Numbered from the stretch's first letter, positions 26,416 to 36,849 are shown. The stretch is DNA of 64,000 bases from Sulfurimonas sp. (GCF_026991475.1 NZ_JALXBK010000094.1:49814-113813), one strand, 5' to 3'. Notes: generated by a model from the letters alone, not told the origin. Translations and numbers: made by a program.

Positions 26416-26642
26416 AACGATAGATACTCTTCAAGTTTTTTGAGTAAAAAATACCCGCCAACCGAAGAGATAACAACATTAATAATGATTAAAGTCAAAT
26501 CTGAATTTGTAGGCATAACAGATAAATCTGTTCCAAGAGCATCAGAACTGTAAAGATGCAGCATAGTAAAAAATTTATCTACAATTACATAGAGAAAATA
26601 GACAATAATATTATAATAAAGAAATTTAGCAAATTTACCCAT
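26412..26642 (-). CDS. Small two-helix membrane protein
   Basis: A 76-residue protein with hydrophobic segments at about 8-28 (YYNIIVYFLYVIVDKFF) and 48-68 (LTLIIINVVISSVGGYFLL) and a short acidic tail. Its stop overlaps the epimerase ATG by four bases, so the two are coupled. I do not recognise the family, and nothing suggests a role beyond the inner membrane. Confidence 0.55.
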   Translation of the reverse strand: MGKFAKFLYYNIIVYFLYVIVDKFFTMLHLYSSDALGTDLSVMPTNSDLTLIIINVVISSVGGYFLLKKLEEYLSL

Positions 26643-26779
26643 CAGTTTATATCCTTGTAAAAGAAATATTTTAACAATATATTTTAAACAATCAGCTCAG
26701 TAAATAAATTACTTTAATTTAATTTTTTAAAAGAATATTGTAAAATGATTTTAATATTTATAAAAAAAGGTTATTACTT

Positions 26780-27187
26780 ATGCTGAACGATCCAAATGAG
26801 ATAGTTTTAGATACACAAGCTTTCTTGGTCTCTGAAACCGATGAAAAAGGTATTATTAACTTTGCCAATGATGAGTTTTGTAAATATGCTGGTTATGAAG
26901 TTGATGAACTTATAGGAAAACCACACAATATAGTGAGACATCCAGATATGCCAAAGGCTGCGTTTAAAGATTTATGGGATACAGTAAAAAGTGGAAAAAA
27001 ATGGCGTGGTTTTGTAAAAAACCATACAAAAGACCACCAACATTACTACTGGGTTTTTGCTACGGTTTATCCATTTATAAATTGTGATGGGAAAAAAGGG
27101 TATATCTCTTGCAGACGCGTCATCTCTGAGGCAGAGAAAGAAAAATATGAAAAACTCTATAAAGAGATGCGAAGTAAGGAGAGATAG
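26780..27187 (+). CDS. PAS-domain protein upstream of a chemoreceptor (Aer/CetB-like)
   Basis: A 135-residue single PAS domain. [44 protein letters not shown] is the N-terminal core typical of Aer-type energy sensors, where a flavin is bound. [20 protein letters not shown] and [10 protein letters not shown] complete the domain. In Campylobacter jejuni the PAS protein CetB signals to the separate transducer CetA. Here the PAS gene ends two bases before a chemoreceptor gene, the same bipartite logic. FAD binding is inferred, not shown. Confidence 0.82.
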   Translation: MLNDPNEIVLDTQAFLVSETDEKGIINFANDEFCKYAGYEVDELIGKPHNIVRHPDMPKAAFKDLWDTVKSGKKWRGFVKNHTKDHQHYYWVFATVYPFINCDGKKGYISCRRVISEAEKEKYEKLYKEMRSKER

Positions 27188-27189
27188 AA

Positions 27190-30021
27190 ATGGAATTTTT
27201 AAAAGATATAAGTATTAAAAACAAACTACTTATTAATGTTATTTTACCAACACTTACAATGGTCATTATGGCAGCATTTGCCATTCATACAAATGTAAAA
27301 CAGAAAAATGCCTACGCAACATATGATACTATCATAAAACTCGATACACAAATATCTGCTTTACTTCATGAAACACAAAAAGAGCGTGGTGCTACAGCTG
27401 GTTTTCTTACTTCAAAAGGGAAAAAATTTATAAAACGCCTTCCAAAACAAAAGAATTTAACTGATGCTAAAATAGTTGCACTCAAAAATTTCATTCAAAA
27501 CAATACAATAAATAATATTTTAACAAAAGATACAAAACTGTTTTTTGACAAAGCGATGCAAGATTTACAAAAAATAAAAACTATTCGTTCTTCTGTTGTT
27601 TCTCATAATATTTCTGCAAAAAAAGCTATTGGTTATTATACAAAAATGAATTCTAAGTTTTTAAATTTTATTGCGAAAACTTCAACACAAGCAGCTGATG
27701 CCGAGCTCGCTGATGCTACCATTGCTTACTATAACTTTTTAATGTCAAAAGAGAGAGCAGGAGTTGAAAGAGCGGTCGGAAGTGTAACTTTTGCACAAGA
27801 TAAATTTATTGGAAATGCAAAAGATAGGTTACAATCTCTTATAGAGGAACAAGACTCTTATTTAGAGAGCTTTAAAACACTTGCTCAAAAAAATAACATA
27901 CTATTTTTAACTGCAACTTTACAAGGCAAAGCAGTCAATGAAGTAAACAGAATGCGAAAAATATTAGAAAATGCTAATGAGATAGGAGGCTTTAATGTCA
28001 ATGCCTCATACTGGTTTAAAACCATAACAGCAAAAATTAATCTACTTAAAAAAGTAGAAGATTATATGCAAAAAGATTTACAGGCAAATACTGAAAATGG
28101 GAAAAATGCCATTTTGATTACTAAACTCATCGCAAATATGATTCATGAAACACAAAAAGAGCGTGGGGCTACAGCAGGTTTTCTTGGTTCAAAAGGAAAA
28201 AAATTCACAAAAGTGTTACCAAAACAAAGAAAACTTAGTAATACCCGCATAACTACACTCTTAAATAAAATAAACAGATTAAAAGTATTTAGTAGTGACA
28301 TCCAATTACAAAAAGATATGAAACTTGCACTCAAGTCCATTCATAAAATTGACACAATCCGTAAAGGTGTAGATAATTTCAACCTTCCTGCAAAAAAAGC
28401 TATTGCCTATTATACTAGTAACAATGCAAAATTTTTAAATCTTGTTGCAGATTTGATTAGTAAAGTACAAACTGCTAAACAGACAAGAAAAATAACTGCC
28501 TTTTATAACTTTTTAATGTCAAAAGAGAGAGCTGGAATAGAGAGAGCAGTACTCACAAATAGTTTTGCAAGAAATAAATTTTTACCTGGTATGAAGAGCA
28601 CATTTGTTAAACTTGTTACAGAACAAAATGCTTACATTAACTCATTTTTAGCTGTATCTGACACCAATGTAAGAACTTATTACTTCAAAACTATGCAAGG
28701 TAAAGCAATCAATGAAGTTAATCGCATGCGTAAAATTGCACTAAATGCTACAACAATAGGTGGGTTTGGTGTAAACGCATCTTATTGGTTTGATGAAATT
28801 ACTCAAAAAATTAATCTTCTCAAAAAAGTCGATGATCATTTGAGTCACAATCTTATAACAATGGCTGATGCAAAATATAGTAATAAAAAAGAGAGTCTAA
28901 TTATATATACTCTAGTGATGATTTTTGTCATCATGCTAACTGTTTTACTCTCGTATATTAGCAGTAAAAACATTACAAATTCTATTGAAAAAATCTCTTA
29001 TGGTATGAGTCAATTTTTAGAATTTTTAAACAGACGCCACAATGTCATCGAAAAAATAGACCTTGAAGGAAGTGATGAACTTGCAATCGTTGCCAAGATG
29101 ATAAATGAGCAGACAGACCAAATCAATGAAGGCATAGAAAATGATATGCTCTGCGTTGGGGAGGCTATTTTAGTGCTTAACAAAGTACAACAAGGACACT
29201 ATAATTGTCGTGTACAAACAGAGGCATCTAATTCTCAAATACAAACACTTGCAAATACCATCAATAAAATGCTTGATGTACAGTCTCAAGTTATGCGTGA
29301 TATTTTATCAGGTCTTAATGAGTATGAAAATTATAACTACCTCGACACCATTTCTCTTGATAGTAAAATATCAGGCGAAACAAAAGCTGTGGTAGATGGC
29401 ATTAATGCCCTTGGTGCAGCTATAGTAGCACTTTTACAAAATACATTCCAAACTTCAACAGACCTGCTCAATCAAGCTGACATTCTCCAAACACAGATGC
29501 AAACACTCCAAGAGTCTGCTAGTGAGCAAGCCTCTCAACTTGATTTAACAACGACTTCTGTTATGCAGATAACAGAGTCAATAGATGACACTTCAAGTAG
29601 AGCACAAGAGGTTGTTTCTCAATCAAATGACATTAAAAATGTCATTACTGTCATTGGTGATATTGCAGATCAAACCAATCTACTTGCCCTAAACGCAGCC
29701 ATAGAAGCAGCACGCGCTGGTGAGCATGGTCGAGGTTTTGCCGTAGTGGCTGATGAAGTGCGTAAACTTGCAGAAGGAACACAAAAATCACTCTCTGAAA
29801 TAAATGCGAATATTAGTGTACTTTCTCAATCTATTATAGATATAGAATCAAGTATCAAAGAACAAAGTCTTAATGCCAACCAAATTAACAACGCTGTATC
29901 TGAAATAGATGAGAGCACTAAAACAAATGCAAATACAGCAGCAAGTGTAAATGAAATTGCTACACAGGTGCAGGAGATGGCTTCGCAAGCACTTAAAAAC
30001 CTTAAGAAAAATAAATTTTAG
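27190..30021 (+). CDS. Methyl-accepting chemotaxis protein with two tandem NIT sensor domains
   Basis: A 943-residue transducer. TM1 lies at about 13-33. Two nitrate/nitrite-sensing-like (NIT) domains follow at about 50-290 and 310-560, each starting with an [13 protein letters not shown] motif and containing [11 protein letters not shown] and GKA(V/I)[11 protein letters not shown]2 is at about 575-597 and a HAMP-like linker follows. The cytoplasmic signalling tip is [20 protein letters not shown], with [11 protein letters not shown] after it. NIT domains bind nitrate or nitrite in NasR; whether both here do is unknown. The receptor ends soon after the second helix of the tip and lacks a CheR/CheB tether. 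It is co-transcribed with the PAS gene. Confidence 0.87.
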   Translation: MEFLKDISIKNKLLINVILPTLTMVIMAAFAIHTNVKQKNAYATYDTIIKLDTQISALLHETQKERGATAGFLTSKGKKFIKRLPKQKNLTDAKIVALKNFIQNNTINNILTKDTKLFFDKAMQDLQKIKTIRSSVVSHNISAKKAIGYYTKMNSKFLNFIAKTSTQAADAELADATIAYYNFLMSKERAGVERAVGSVTFAQDKFIGNAKDRLQSLIEEQDSYLESFKTLAQKNNILFLTATLQGKAVNEVNRMRKILENANEIGGFNVNASYWFKTITAKINLLKKVEDYMQKDLQANTENGKNAILITKLIANMIHETQKERGATAGFLGSKGKKFTKVLPKQRKLSNTRITTLLNKINRLKVFSSDIQLQKDMKLALKSIHKIDTIRKGVDNFNLPAKKAIAYYTSNNAKFLNLVADLISKVQTAKQTRKITAFYNFLMSKERAGIERAVLTNSFARNKFLPGMKSTFVKLVTEQNAYINSFLAVSDTNVRTYYFKTMQGKAINEVNRMRKIALNATTIGGFGVNASYWFDEITQKINLLKKVDDHLSHNLITMADAKYSNKKESLIIYTLVMIFVIMLTVLLSYISSKNITNSIEKISYGMSQFLEFLNRRHNVIEKIDLEGSDELAIVAKMINEQTDQINEGIENDMLCVGEAILVLNKVQQGHYNCRVQTEASNSQIQTLANTINKMLDVQSQVMRDILSGLNEYENYNYLDTISLDSKISGETKAVVDGINALGAAIVALLQNTFQTSTDLLNQADILQTQMQTLQESASEQASQLDLTTTSVMQITESIDDTSSRAQEVVSQSNDIKNVITVIGDIADQTNLLALNAAIEAARAGEHGRGFAVVADEVRKLAEGTQKSLSEINANISVLSQSIIDIESSIKEQSLNANQINNAVSEIDESTKTNANTAASVNEIATQVQEMASQALKNLKKNKF
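27367..28850 (+). repeat. Internal duplication of the NIT sensor domain
   Basis: Two copies of the same roughly 700-base unit lie about 775 bases apart. The match is near-identical over GAAACACAAAAAGAGCGTGG (from about 27369 and 28146) and over the ACTTTTTAATGTCAAAAGAG segments (about 27734 and 28508). The first copy runs to about 28060. The similarity at DNA level suggests a fairly recent in-frame duplication or ongoing gene conversion. Confidence 0.75.
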
Positions 30022-30065
30022 GAGGAGCTTCTTTTAGCCCTTTCCTAGACGAAATCGTGTAAGAA

Positions 30066-31199
30066 TCAAATAGAGCCTAAACGCAGTAGAATGTTTCCAA
30101 TCAACAAACCACCAAATGTCCCAATAATGTAACCCATAATTGCCATTAAGACACCTACACTTACGAGTGATTTGTTGTAAGTTGCTGCTAAAATAGGGGC
30201 AGAAGCCACCCCTCCTATATTTGCAAGTGATGCGACTGAAATACTAAAGAGATCGAGCTTAAATATTTTTGCTCCGAGTATCATTATAAATGCGTGAATA
30301 AATAAAATCACCAACCCAGCAAAGACATAAATACCCAAACCTGAAAAATTTTCTATAACTGCGTTTGAACCAATAAGCGCTATAAGAATGTAGAGCATAG
30401 TAGTGGAAACTTCACTTGAACCGTTGATGGTGCGAAGCTTTGTAAAGGAGCCTGCTATGCCTAAAAGAGTAGCAAATAGTATCATGGATGTCGTTGCGTT
30501 TAAAATAATAACTTTTGTCGCTAAAATTTGGCAAAAGAGTGAAACTGCCAGAGCAAAGCCAATAAGTAGCCAGTATCTTTTTGCGCCCATTGAGCAGGCA
30601 CAGCCAATTTCACCCAAATATGCCAGATTTTCATCACTCTTTGTGAACTTGTTAAAAAACTTTGCAAAAGGAACTAAGAAGAGTAGCAGCATCACCCACA
30701 ATGTATAATCTACACTATCTACTACAAGTGCATACGCAAAAGCATCTTCATGCACTCCAAGAGCAGAACCGACTGCGACCATATTTGCCGTGCCACCCAT
30801 CCAACTTCCTGCAAGTGCGCCAAACGCAGCACTTATGTTTGCATCAAAGTGAAACATAAATGCAGTGAGTATAAACGCAGCAGCTATGGAAAAAACCGCC
30901 AAAGCGTAGGCGATAAGCAGGGATTTTCCAAGTTTTAAAAAATGTCTAAAATCAATTTGCAACAGCATTAAAAAGAGCATAGCAGGCAGAAGATTTGTCT
31001 TTGTGAGTTTATAAATATGATGTATCTGTGCGTTTTGCTCAAAAATACCAAATGAAGCCAAAAGCATAGAAACCGCATAAATAAGCACAACAGCAGGAAT
31101 ATACTTCAAAATCTTATAATTTGTCTTTAAATCCAAAAAGGCGAAAAATGCTACAATAAGTGATATAGTTAGAAGGTAGCCCATGGGTGTTGTTATCAA
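30066..31199 (-). CDS. DUF819 (YjcL-like) family membrane protein
   Basis: A 377-residue protein with about ten membrane helices. The centre has AGSWMGGTANMVAVGSALGV and VVDSVDYTLWVMLLLF, and the end TSIANIGGVASAPI-like text (SVASLANIGGVASAPILAATYN), all typical of DUF819. The two half-similar regions, each with a GG(T/V) loop, look like an inverted-repeat transporter. The substrate is unknown. It stands alone between the chemoreceptor and a divergent DUF4139 gene. Confidence 0.75.
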   Translation of the reverse strand: MITTPMGYLLTISLIVAFFAFLDLKTNYKILKYIPAVVLIYAVSMLLASFGIFEQNAQIHHIYKLTKTNLLPAMLFLMLLQIDFRHFLKLGKSLLIAYALAVFSIAAAFILTAFMFHFDANISAAFGALAGSWMGGTANMVAVGSALGVHEDAFAYALVVDSVDYTLWVMLLLFLVPFAKFFNKFTKSDENLAYLGEIGCACSMGAKRYWLLIGFALAVSLFCQILATKVIILNATTSMILFATLLGIAGSFTKLRTINGSSEVSTTMLYILIALIGSNAVIENFSGLGIYVFAGLVILFIHAFIMILGAKIFKLDLFSISVASLANIGGVASAPILAATYNKSLVSVGVLMAIMGYIIGTFGGLLIGNILLRLGSI

Positions 31200-31252
31200 A
31201 ATTCATTCTCTATTTTTTTTATAAGTGTATCATAGTTTTATAGGAGTTCATC

Positions 31253-32542
31253 ATGAAAACATTAGCATTATCTTTATTTGTAGGGGCAAGTTCGCTCTTT
31301 AGCTCTTCGCTTGTTGTTTACAACTCAAACATTGGTCTCGTCCATGAAGAGCGTCCGCTGCGTTTAGACAAAAACGCACATAGCATTATTTACAAAGATG
31401 TGGCAAGCTCCATCATAACAGAGTCTATAAACCTCAAACTTCCAAAAGGGGTACAACTCTACTCCCAACAGTACCGATATGACAAGCTCACGCTTGCCAA
31501 ACTCTTGGAGTATAACATTGGTAAAAAGGTCAAAGTGGGCAAAGACTCCTTTACCCTTCTTGCTGCAAACAACAAAGAGGCAATTCTCAAAAATAAAAAG
31601 GGAAATATTGTAACAAGAGAGAGCAAAGCAATCATCTTCGATAAAATTCCAAATCGTCTTTTAAGTAAACCCTCCCTACTTTGGAATGTAAAAACAGACA
31701 AAAATATTAATGCAAAACTAGAGCTTGACTACCTTATAAAAAATATTAAATGGAGTGCAAATTATGTGCTTGACATTGTAAAAAATCGTGCAAATCTTCG
31801 TGGATTTATTACGCTGACAAACAACTCTGGAAAAAGTTTTAAAGACACCACACTCTACACCTTAGCAGGAACTATTAACAGAGTAAGAAATCCACAACCA
31901 CGAATAATGTACTCCAAAATGATGGCTCAAAATAGACCGATTGTACAAGAGAGCGCACATGAGGGCTACCATATTTATAAAATTCCTTTCAAAGTCACTT
32001 TGGCAAACAAAGAGAAAACGCAAATAAATTTTCAAAACTTCCAAAACATAAAAGTGCAAAGAGAGTATGAAGCACAAATGAGCAATCCTCTCTTTTTTCA
32101 TGGTGAAAGTAACATAAATGTAAACCAATACATCACACTACAAAAACTTGACACGCCCCTACCAAGTGGCATAGTACGCATCTACTCAAAACTGCATGAC
32201 ACTGCTATACTTTTAGGAGAAAGCAGCATCAAACACACTCCAAAAAATGAGGCTCTAAAACTCAAAATAGGTGTAAATTTTGATATTAAAGTAAAACAAA
32301 GCATACTCAAACGCAGTGACTCAAACAACTACTACAGCGCAGATATACGCTACACACTAAGCAACCACTCGGATGAAGAAAAAAGAGTAGCTCTGCTTAT
32401 TCCCTTTAACAAAAATAGAGATGCTCGCATAAAATCAGCGCAGAAATATGTTGATACTAAGGGAAATTTAGCTACATTTAGCATTAAAATTAAAGCAAAT
32501 ACAAGCAAGAGCTTTGATGTACACTTTGAGAGTAGAAAATAA
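31253..32542 (+). CDS. Secreted DUF4139-domain protein
   Basis: A 429-residue protein with a signal peptide (MKTLALSLFVGASSLFSSSL). It starts with the VVYNSNIGLVHEERP segment that opens this family and continues with beta-strand-rich sequence, including LDYLIKNIKWSANYVLDI and GFITLTNNSGKSFKDTTL, typical of DUF4139. A periplasmic or surface location is likely. Its stop overlaps the start of the exonuclease gene by one base, so they are co-transcribed; a functional link is not obvious. Confidence 0.75.
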   Translation: MKTLALSLFVGASSLFSSSLVVYNSNIGLVHEERPLRLDKNAHSIIYKDVASSIITESINLKLPKGVQLYSQQYRYDKLTLAKLLEYNIGKKVKVGKDSFTLLAANNKEAILKNKKGNIVTRESKAIIFDKIPNRLLSKPSLLWNVKTDKNINAKLELDYLIKNIKWSANYVLDIVKNRANLRGFITLTNNSGKSFKDTTLYTLAGTINRVRNPQPRIMYSKMMAQNRPIVQESAHEGYHIYKIPFKVTLANKEKTQINFQNFQNIKVQREYEAQMSNPLFFHGESNINVNQYITLQKLDTPLPSGIVRIYSKLHDTAILLGESSIKHTPKNEALKLKIGVNFDIKVKQSILKRSDSNNYYSADIRYTLSNHSDEEKRVALLIPFNKNRDARIKSAQKYVDTKGNLATFSIKIKANTSKSFDVHFESRK

Positions 32543-33282
32543 TGGCAAAATATATAATTTTAGATACAGAGACAACAGGAACGGATGAAGAAGATAGAGT
32601 TATACAACTCGGATACATGGTACTTGGTGCAAAAGAGATAGAGGTACATAACGAATTTTGCAGCACCGATATTCCCATAAAATTTGGTGCGATGGAAGTT
32701 CATGGCATTATCCCTGATATGCTTGAAGGCAAACCAGAATGTGTGCAAACGCAGGCATATAAAAGACTCTTAGAGCTTAACACTCCCGAGAACTACCTCA
32801 TCATTCACAATGCCCCTTTTGATATAAAGATGCTTGAAAAAGAGGGATTTGAGACGAAAATGAAAGTCATTGACACACTGCGCGTTGCAAAACATGTTAT
32901 GCCAGACGAAGAAGCACACCGTCTGCAATATTTTCGCTACAAAATGGAGCTTTACAAAGAGGAACAAAAAGAGGCTGATGCACTTGGCATAGAGGTAAAA
33001 GCACATGATGCCATTGGGGATGTTTTAGTGCTCAAACTCTTTTTGAGCCAACTTAAAAAAATTGTACAAGAAAAATTTCCAAATGAAAACCCTGTAGAAA
33101 AAATGGTCGATTTAACAAATACTCCCATTTTAGTCACTGCGTTTAGATTTGGTAAACATAAGGGAAAAACACTCCAAGAGGTCGCACGTGAAGATGCAGG
33201 ATACCTAAGATGGATGCTAAAAAGTATGGATAATCTTGATGATGACCTGCGTTACTCTATCAATTACTATTTAGAGGCATAA
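32542..33282 (+). CDS. DnaQ-like 3'-5' exonuclease with a C-terminal DUF3820-like module
   Basis: A 246-residue DEDDh exonuclease. ExoI is LDTETTG (Asp and Glu), ExoII HNAPFDIKML, and ExoIII KAHDAIGDVLVLKLF with the active His/Asp. Residues about 195-240 carry FGKHKGKTLQEVAREDAGYLRWML, the small module seen fused to ExoX-type exonucleases. That makes it an ExoX-like enzyme rather than a replicative epsilon subunit. It is coupled to the DUF4139 gene. The helical hairpin after ExoIII includes an extra charged segment (KMELYKEEQKEAD). Confidence 0.85.
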   Translation: MAKYIILDTETTGTDEEDRVIQLGYMVLGAKEIEVHNEFCSTDIPIKFGAMEVHGIIPDMLEGKPECVQTQAYKRLLELNTPENYLIIHNAPFDIKMLEKEGFETKMKVIDTLRVAKHVMPDEEAHRLQYFRYKMELYKEEQKEADALGIEVKAHDAIGDVLVLKLFLSQLKKIVQEKFPNENPVEKMVDLTNTPILVTAFRFGKHKGKTLQEVAREDAGYLRWMLKSMDNLDDDLRYSINYYLEA

Positions 33283-33397
33283 GCGCCTCTTTAATTGAGT
33301 TTTATGGCTTTTAAATAGTAATAAACACATAAAATATTGCCATAACCCGTTAAATATAAAAATAAAAAGAACAAAACAGAGAGTTCTATATGGACTC

Positions 33398-34021
33398 CTA
33401 AAACTCTAAGGACATAAGCATAAGACCAGCTCGTCCAAAGGTCTCTTTGTATCTCTCACTCTCTACTTCGGCAATTTTTTTAAACCCTAGTTTTTTATAG
33501 AAGAGCTCTGATTCAAGAGAACCTATTTCAATAATAGTCTGAGCAACTCTATAGCCCTTCAGTCTAGCAGTTAATAGACTCTTATGCATCAATGCTTTTA
33601 AAATTCCCACATCAATAAAACCTGCAACCTCTTCCATAAAATCAAACATAAGAGTGCTTTTGTTCTGCTTGAAACTACAACTGTAAAAAACATCTAAGGT
33701 AGCCTCAACATCTTTGGTGCAGCCTATTTCATCAAGTGCTTTAATAAAACTCTCTTTTGTTGCAATACGGGGCTCATAACTACAAAGCGTCCCCACACGA
33801 TTTTCATCAATTTCAGCAATTAAAAAATTTTTATAGTTACAACTACTTTTAGCCTCTGTTGTTGTGAGCCTTGTTAGTTTTTCTAAAATTTGTGCATCAC
33901 TACTTTCTGTAAATAATAGATCAAACAACCCACTTTTTTTACCTGCACGAGAACTTTGTAAAATCATCTCAGCTAAAAAAGAGGAATCATCTGGTGTTGC
34001 TTGTCGTATTTTAATACTCAT
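33398..34021 (-). CDS. GNAT-family N-acetyltransferase
   Basis: A 207-residue acyltransferase. KIRQATPDDSSFLAEMI opens the fold; a two-strand core (NFLIAEIDENRVGTLCSYEP) and late YRVAQTIIEIGSLESELFYKKLGFKKIAEVE complete it. The acetyl-CoA pyrophosphate loop is weakly conserved (ARLKGYRVAQ instead of Q/RxxGxG/A). I use ATG 34021, supported by AGGAT 6-9 bases upstream, rather than an upstream ATG at 34042. The substrate is unknown. Confidence 0.72.
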   Translation of the reverse strand: MSIKIRQATPDDSSFLAEMILQSSRAGKKSGLFDLLFTESSDAQILEKLTRLTTTEAKSSCNYKNFLIAEIDENRVGTLCSYEPRIATKESFIKALDEIGCTKDVEATLDVFYSCSFKQNKSTLMFDFMEEVAGFIDVGILKALMHKSLLTARLKGYRVAQTIIEIGSLESELFYKKLGFKKIAEVESERYKETFGRAGLMLMSLEF

Positions 34022-34084
34022 AATCCATCCTACCCTTGACATCGTATTTTAGTAATAGTACCATACTTTATGATAAAAAGTTTC

Positions 34085-34315
34085 TTAATTCTTCTAAGTT
34101 TTTCAAATTTACTCTTTTCCTCATAGCAAATAATCCTAGTCGTAGCAAATGAGATGAACAGTTCTACTGCAAAATTTGGATACTCACATATTCGTGATGA
34201 AAAAACACCTTATCTAGTTGCTACAAAATCACTCATTATAGAGGCAAAAGTTTTGAATATATGAGAAGAGATAATGATTTATATAAATACTAAAAAATCG
34301 GCTAAAAGAGAAGAA
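34085..34315. other. Gap before argS holding a possible decayed reading frame
   Basis: Nothing recognisable is encoded in this AT-rich gap of about 290 bases (34022-34315). A plus-strand frame after a TAG at about 34126 stays open to TGA at 34263 and includes a 36-residue peptide beginning MNSSTAKFGYSHIRDEKTP at 34153. The composition looks protein-like, but there is no good ribosome binding site or family match that I know. It may be the remnant of a lost gene. No promoter or terminator stands out. Confidence 0.25.
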
Positions 34316-35923
34316 TTAATCTTCCTCTTTTACCATTTTATCTTTTGCCTTTATTCCCATTAAAGAGAGACCAGTTTTAAGACTAAGCGCTACAACAAGC
34401 ATCACTTTTAGAAGTTTTGCTTCATCTCGCGTTCCTATCATACGAACATCATAGTAAAACTTATGTAAAGATGCTGCAAGTGCTTTTAAGTAGTCTGGCA
34501 ATTTTTGAATCTGACGAGAATTAAAAGCATCTTCTACAACTTCAGGAAGCAACATTGCATCAAAAAGAAGTGTATCTGCATTTTCACCCAGATCTTTCAA
34601 ACTCGCACTCATAATCTCTTCACTACTAAGCGTACTTTTTGAAAGGAGTGTTTGAATACGCGCATGCGCATACTGAATATAAAAAATAGGATTTGAACTA
34701 TCCTGTTTTTTAAACTCTGAGAGGTCAAACTCTAAAGCGGTATCGCTCTTTTTTGAAGCGAAGATATAACGCAAGGCATCTGCACCTATCTCATCGACAA
34801 TATCGCTCATAAGTATGACATTACCAGCACGCTTACTCATTTTATATGGCTCGCCATCTTTTAAAAGACTTACCATTTGAGAGAGTAGTACTTCAAGTTT
34901 AGACGAATCATATCCAAGATATTCTATGGCTGCTTTTACACGAGGAATATAACCATGATGATCAGCTCCCCAAATATTTATGTAATGCTCATAACCTCTT
35001 TCAAACTTTTGGTTATGATAGACTATGTCTCCAGCAAGATAAGTTGGTCGTCCATCTTCACGAACCACTACTCTATCTTTTTCATCGCCTTTTGCCTCAG
35101 AAGCTATCCAGGTTTTACCATCTTTTTCATAAATAGCACCTGCATCAGTAGTTGCCATCTTCTGCATAACTCTGTCCCAATCATCATAAAGCGTTGATTC
35201 GTACACAAAAGTATCAAAATGTACATTCGTATCTGCCAAATCTTTTACAATGATTTTCATCACTTCATCTTTTGCCCACATAGCAAGCTCTCGTTGACGT
35301 GATGCATCATGAAAAATTTCTACTCCAAATTTTTCCATAGCCTCACGTGAGAGTCCATCTAAATACTCTCCACGATAGTAAGATTCAGGATACTCAACTG
35401 TTTCATCAAGCAAATTTTCTCTTGCATGTAATTGAATAGAAAGACCTAATAAATCAATCTGATTTCCAGCATCATTAATGTAATACTCTGCGTCAATCTT
35501 GTAACCCAAATGTTTTGCAAGTCTATAGAGTGTATCTCCATAAATAGCACCACGAGCATGACCAATATGCAATGGTCCTGTAGGGTTGGCACTTACAAAT
35601 TCTAAAAGTATTTTTTGATTTTTTTCTTGTTTTGCGTACTCTGATGGATTCTCTAATGCCCAAGAAGCATATTCGCTTAAAAAGTTTTCACTCAAACGAA
35701 AATTTAAGTAACCTTTTACAGCTTCCACACTTGAAAACTCTTCGCTCTCACCAAAAGATGCAGCAAGTTCATCTGCAATAATCATCGGAGATTTTCTAAG
35801 TTCTTTTGCTAAAGAAAAAGCAATAGGAGTAGCAAAGTGACCAAAAGAACGGTCACGAGGCTTTTCTAAAACAAGCTCACGACCTAATTTCTCGCGTAAT
35901 AACGCCGATACTCGTTGTTTCAA
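34316..35923 (-). CDS. argS: Arginyl-tRNA synthetase
   Basis: A 535-residue class I synthetase charging tRNA-Arg. The HIGH motif is HIGHARGA near 117 and the KMSKS-type motif KMSKRAG near 365. SANPTGPLHIGHARGA and WGADHHGYIPR are diagnostic. It starts four bases after the tatA stop, in the order argS-tatA-gmk found in Helicobacter. Length is normal for this phylum. Confidence 0.96.
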   Translation of the reverse strand: MKQRVSALLREKLGRELVLEKPRDRSFGHFATPIAFSLAKELRKSPMIIADELAASFGESEEFSSVEAVKGYLNFRLSENFLSEYASWALENPSEYAKQEKNQKILLEFVSANPTGPLHIGHARGAIYGDTLYRLAKHLGYKIDAEYYINDAGNQIDLLGLSIQLHARENLLDETVEYPESYYRGEYLDGLSREAMEKFGVEIFHDASRQRELAMWAKDEVMKIIVKDLADTNVHFDTFVYESTLYDDWDRVMQKMATTDAGAIYEKDGKTWIASEAKGDEKDRVVVREDGRPTYLAGDIVYHNQKFERGYEHYINIWGADHHGYIPRVKAAIEYLGYDSSKLEVLLSQMVSLLKDGEPYKMSKRAGNVILMSDIVDEIGADALRYIFASKKSDTALEFDLSEFKKQDSSNPIFYIQYAHARIQTLLSKSTLSSEEIMSASLKDLGENADTLLFDAMLLPEVVEDAFNSRQIQKLPDYLKALAASLHKFYYDVRMIGTRDEAKLLKVMLVVALSLKTGLSLMGIKAKDKMVKEED

Positions 35924-35926
35924 AGC

Positions 35927-36166
35927 TTATACTTGTGTTGTAGATTTAGGAGTTTCAGAAGCAGATGCTACTTCTTCAGAACCTTCAACTTTTTTAGGTG
36001 TATCAGATGCAACTTCATCAACTACATCAGTTTCTTTCATCTCTTCTTTGAAATTTTTAATTCCTTTACCAAGACCTTTTGCTAATTCAGGTATTTTTTT
36101 TGCACCAAAAAGCAATACAATTATTCCAAATATTAATAGTAACTCTGTTCCACTAGGCATTCCCAT
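35927..36166 (-). CDS. tatA: Sec-independent translocase subunit TatA
   Basis: A 79-residue protein with the TatA plan: short N-terminus, one membrane helix ([21 protein letters not shown]) with the FG hinge, an amphipathic helix ([15 protein letters not shown]) and an acidic Ser/Thr-rich tail. It forms the pore for folded Tat substrates. No tatB or tatC is adjacent, as in other Campylobacterota. The gene sits between gmk and argS. Confidence 0.93.
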   Translation of the reverse strand: MGMPSGTELLLIFGIIVLLFGAKKIPELAKGLGKGIKNFKEEMKETDVVDEVASDTPKKVEGSEEVASASETPKSTTQV

Positions 36167-36226
36167 AGTTTATCCTTATATAAAATTAAGTCGTTAAGTA
36201 TATCTCACCTTTGCTGTGACTTCTCT

Positions 36227-36847
36227 TTAACAGTCTTCCCATCGCTGTACAAACTCATTTATCTCTTCACTCGCTTTTTTTAGTCTTGCAGTTTGTGCAA
36301 TCAAACGCAGCTTTTGTGCAGCAATATCCAAGTCATCATTTACAAGCAAATACTCATATTCAGAGACTCTTTGAATCTCTCTTTTTGCCATATTTACACG
36401 TCTATCTATAACTTCTTGCGAATCAGTAGATCGTTTTATAAGTCTGCGTTTAAGTTCTGAGAGTGTTGGTGGTGAGATAAAAACAGAAGTTGTAATATCA
36501 CTTAGTCTATTTTGAATTGCACTATTACCCTGAACATCTATATCAAAAATTACTAATTTACCTTCAGAGAGTGCCTTTTTTACTGGTTTTAATGATGTTC
36601 CATAGTAGTTACCATGTACCAAAGCATGTTCTAAAAACTGCTCCTCTTCAACCTCCCTTTCAAACTCCTCTTTATCTACAAAATAGTAATCAACACCATC
36701 TCTCTCACCTTCACGCATTGGTCTTGTCGTGGTAGAGATAGAAAAATAAGTATCTCCAATATCATCTATAATTTTTGCAATTAAAGAACTTTTGCCTGCA
36801 CCACTTGGACCAGAAAGAACTAATATTGCGCCATTAATTTGACTCAT
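36227..36847 (-). CDS. gmk: Guanylate kinase
   Basis: A 206-residue GMP kinase. The P-loop is LSGPSGAGKSSLI near residues 11-23, followed by STTTRPMREGERDGVDYYFV and the GMP-site stretch HGNYYGTS. It links purine pools to GTP and to c-di-GMP supply. It is two bases downstream of the chePep stop, so they share a message. Length is normal. Confidence 0.96.
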   Translation of the reverse strand: MSQINGAILVLSGPSGAGKSSLIAKIIDDIGDTYFSISTTTRPMREGERDGVDYYFVDKEEFEREVEEEQFLEHALVHGNYYGTSLKPVKKALSEGKLVIFDIDVQGNSAIQNRLSDITTSVFISPPTLSELKRRLIKRSTDSQEVIDRRVNMAKREIQRVSEYEYLLVNDDLDIAAQKLRLIAQTARLKKASEEINEFVQRWEDC

Positions 36848-36849
36848 AA

